Source: Arbacia lixula (Eukaryota; Echinodermata; Echinoidea; Arbacioida; Arbaciidae). From it: a DNA stretch of 64,000 bases. The stretch spans positions 9,922,710-9,986,709 of the forward strand of contig OZ022576.1 of the NCBI GenBank assembly GCA_963669155.1, given 5' to 3'. Below, in pieces: positions 61,982-64,000 of the stretch (the first letter of the stretch is position 1; the number at the start of each line of letters is the position of its first letter). The position numbers and the translations under genes are program-made. The notes under the pieces were generated by a model. The model was given only the letters and a program-made list of their open reading frames with translations, made no database searches and was not told where the DNA came from.

Positions 61982-62102
61982 GCAGGGGCCATATTCATGA
62001 AATCTTACTAAGCCCTAGTTAGTTGCTAAAGAACATTCAGATACATGCATTTTAAGTAACTAGCTAGGCTAGTATTAAGGTTTCATGAATATAGCTCCTG
62101 CA
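61982..62102. mobile_element. Small fold-back element
   Basis: GCAGGGGCCATATTCATGAAA at the left end pairs with TTTCATGAATATAGCTCCTGC at the right end. Inner CTAGTTAGTTGC and GTAACTAGCTAG parts also pair. It is about 120 bp and non-coding. Confidence 0.7.
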
Positions 62103-62989
62103 CTTTATGTGGCACACAAAGAGTTAACATTGATTCCCTCTTTCATGTCTTTTGATCCGTTTATTTTTTAACAGATTTTTCAACCAGTTCTGTTACTCAA
62201 CATGCTGTATTTGAATTCTTCGTCACTGTTTAAGTTTTGTATTCCATTATGCAGCATACCTCAGCTTAATGTTGCACGTGTGCTTTATGCAAGGTTTTTA
62301 TTTGGTCAATAAATCCAGGCATTTACGGGCTAGTAATATATTCACTACTAACATGATTTATCTCTCTAGAGATAAATATACTGAAATATTGCTGTTGCAT
62401 TAAAGTTTATTTGTTTTCATTTCGTTGTTTTTCGTTGTAAATACAGAGTCGACAAGGCAGGTCTACACATCATTTTGTTATAAATCATAACTGAACTATT
62501 TGGAGTGCCTGCACGTGTTGTTTAAAATCTGTTTTTAAAATACCCCGTTCTCCCTTTTTATACCTAGTCAGTCAAACTTACAATCTGTCCACCACTTATT
62601 GGACGAAATGTGTTTTTATAAACTCATTACCATAAACATTTATTTGTCTGCATCATATACATCCTCTCATTAACGACATCACATCCCTCTATGTCAGACT
62701 GAATTTCATCACCTGTACATGATTGTCCTTTCTTCAGAGTTATCAAGTCACTCTATCATAAAAGTTAGTTTACGAGAGACGTAATGTATCCGTCAGTGGA
62801 CAAGCATGATGAAGAATGCAGCTGATTAGTATTGCTTTATGTTAAAATAGGTACAAGGATTTTCTGAAATATTAGTGTGTTATCATATTAAATAATTTGT
62901 AGACTGTATATACATTATAATCATACATATAATCTGAAATATTTGTGTGATCTCAGAATATATATAGGTTTAGTTTGCACTTGTAGATA
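62103..62989. other. Intergenic; no gene recognised
   Basis: AT-rich sequence with nothing recognisable. Confidence 0.35.
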
Positions 62990-64000
62990 AATATGTATAT
63001 TTTTCGATATATCCCCACCTTTTGCGAATTGGCTTGTTAAACATAGCTGACGAAGCTGGTCCAATTTTGACGGGTGAAATTTTGGAATGGGAATAATTTG
63101 GCCCCTCTTCCACTGGCATGGAACTATGCCCTGTTGGAATGATGCGTTGAGAATAACAGCAAGAGATTGATTCACAAGCGAATTCACGAGCAACGCGTGG
63201 GGGTACGTCAGCGGATAATCCTGCTATATTACATTTTCTTTTTATTTTACATAGTTTTAAGTAAACTTCATGAGGTACATACAGATGGTGACGGTGAGTA
63301 TGCTGGTAAACCACTCCTATTAAAGGGCGGAAGGTCTGATGCTACCGAGATGAAGTGCTCATTGATAGCGTCTGTCGTTTTTTTTTGTATTTTCAGTATC
63401 ACCACGTTCGACGTTTGGAACAGCAATACATAGTGAATTTGTATATCTTTTTGTTAGAATTTTGATTTGCTTTTACCACGTTGCTGGGTTTGTTAGCTTT
63501 AATTGTGATTGTAATAATATATTTTAGTATATATCATCATCCGATCAACTTTGTTCCGTAGACGGCACCACATGGTTTTATCATTGACTAAATAGGCATT
63601 TTCCCTTTTATCGAAAACATTTTTTAATTCAGGTGTCATTCAAAGTTTATTATTATCACACATTTTAATTTCTTTAACAGGTAAAAATTTATCCAGCTCA
63701 ATCATGGTAGTATCAATAAAAATACCACACTTTTCTGATGGGTCTGAAATGTGTGGTAGTTCATTCCATGAATAACCTGTGATCCATTGATTAAATAAAG
63801 TTAAACGACTGTCTGGAATTACATGGCGAACAAACTTTTTCTTAATTTCCTTCTTTCTTCTGAATATATATTTCAATGGAGCTAGTAATACACAATTATT
63901 GGCACTCCTACAAGAGGCGACATCATTTTTACAGGTGAATACAATCTACTGTATATCTTATCTATGATATTATTCTCTCTCGTGGGTAAATGTATCACTT
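62990..64000 (-). mobile_element. Degenerate LINE, - strand, running off the right edge
   Basis: 63876-63640 on the minus strand reads the linker between endonuclease and reverse transcriptase (TGYSWNELPHISDPSEK, then TTMIELDKFLPVKEIKM). It is followed by a TPELKNVFDKRE-like segment near 63610. 63193-63020 reads the start of the reverse transcriptase (PCQWKRGQIIPIPKFHP, LRQLCLTSQFAK). The two are colinear but broken by stops. The reverse transcriptase core after the LTSQFAK segment is missing, so the copy is truncated or interrupted near 62990. The endonuclease would lie beyond the window. Confidence 0.75.

Overview
The window is AT-rich animal (eukaryotic) DNA: small exons with GT/AG introns, non-LTR retrotransposons, many fold-back elements and long microsatellites. 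Style and gene content fit a marine invertebrate deuterostome such as an echinoderm (sea urchin type), but nothing in the sequence fixes the species.

Layout, left to right. (1) 1-3178: repeats and a LINE relic, no exon found. (2) 3179-13847, + strand: exons 2-11 of an SLC22-type organic cation/anion transporter; exon 1 must lie left of the window. (3) 13848-20240: intergenic, with one clear TA-flanked hairpin element. (4) 25395-20368, - strand: a complete four-exon PEX11 gene (229 aa). Its 3.6-kb first intron is packed with nested inverted-repeat elements and interstitial telomere-like DNA. (5) 26494-32663, + strand: an apparently complete P-element-family transposon with perfect 30-bp terminal inverted repeats, a perfect 8-bp target duplication and an intact three-exon, 890-aa THAP-domain (THAP9-like) transposase. 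(6) 34271-39527: a decayed third SLC22 copy with recognisable relics of exons 4, 5, 6, 7 and 9 and of the introns between them. (7) 37747-38526: a GC-rich block inserted into that relic. (8) 43162-60094, + strand: a complete 11-exon SLC22 gene (569 aa). Its introns carry a LINE in each orientation, a TTAA-flanked inverted-repeat element, a large hairpin and a TCCG-repeat element. (9) 60095-64000: intergenic, with a tRNA-like/SINE relic, a small fold-back element and a minus-strand LINE that runs off the right edge.

The two SLC22 genes have the same exon lengths and phases (only exons 2 and 11 differ, by 3 nt each), so they are tandem duplicates, and the relic between them shows birth and death in the cluster. 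Exon 2 of the two genes is far more alike (about 94 percent, counted by eye) than the other exons, which points to gene conversion confined to that exon. PEX11 and the transposon are unrelated to the transporters. The most notable single object is the P element, which looks young and possibly active. All exon joins were made by eye from splice signals, frame and family similarity; no search was run.
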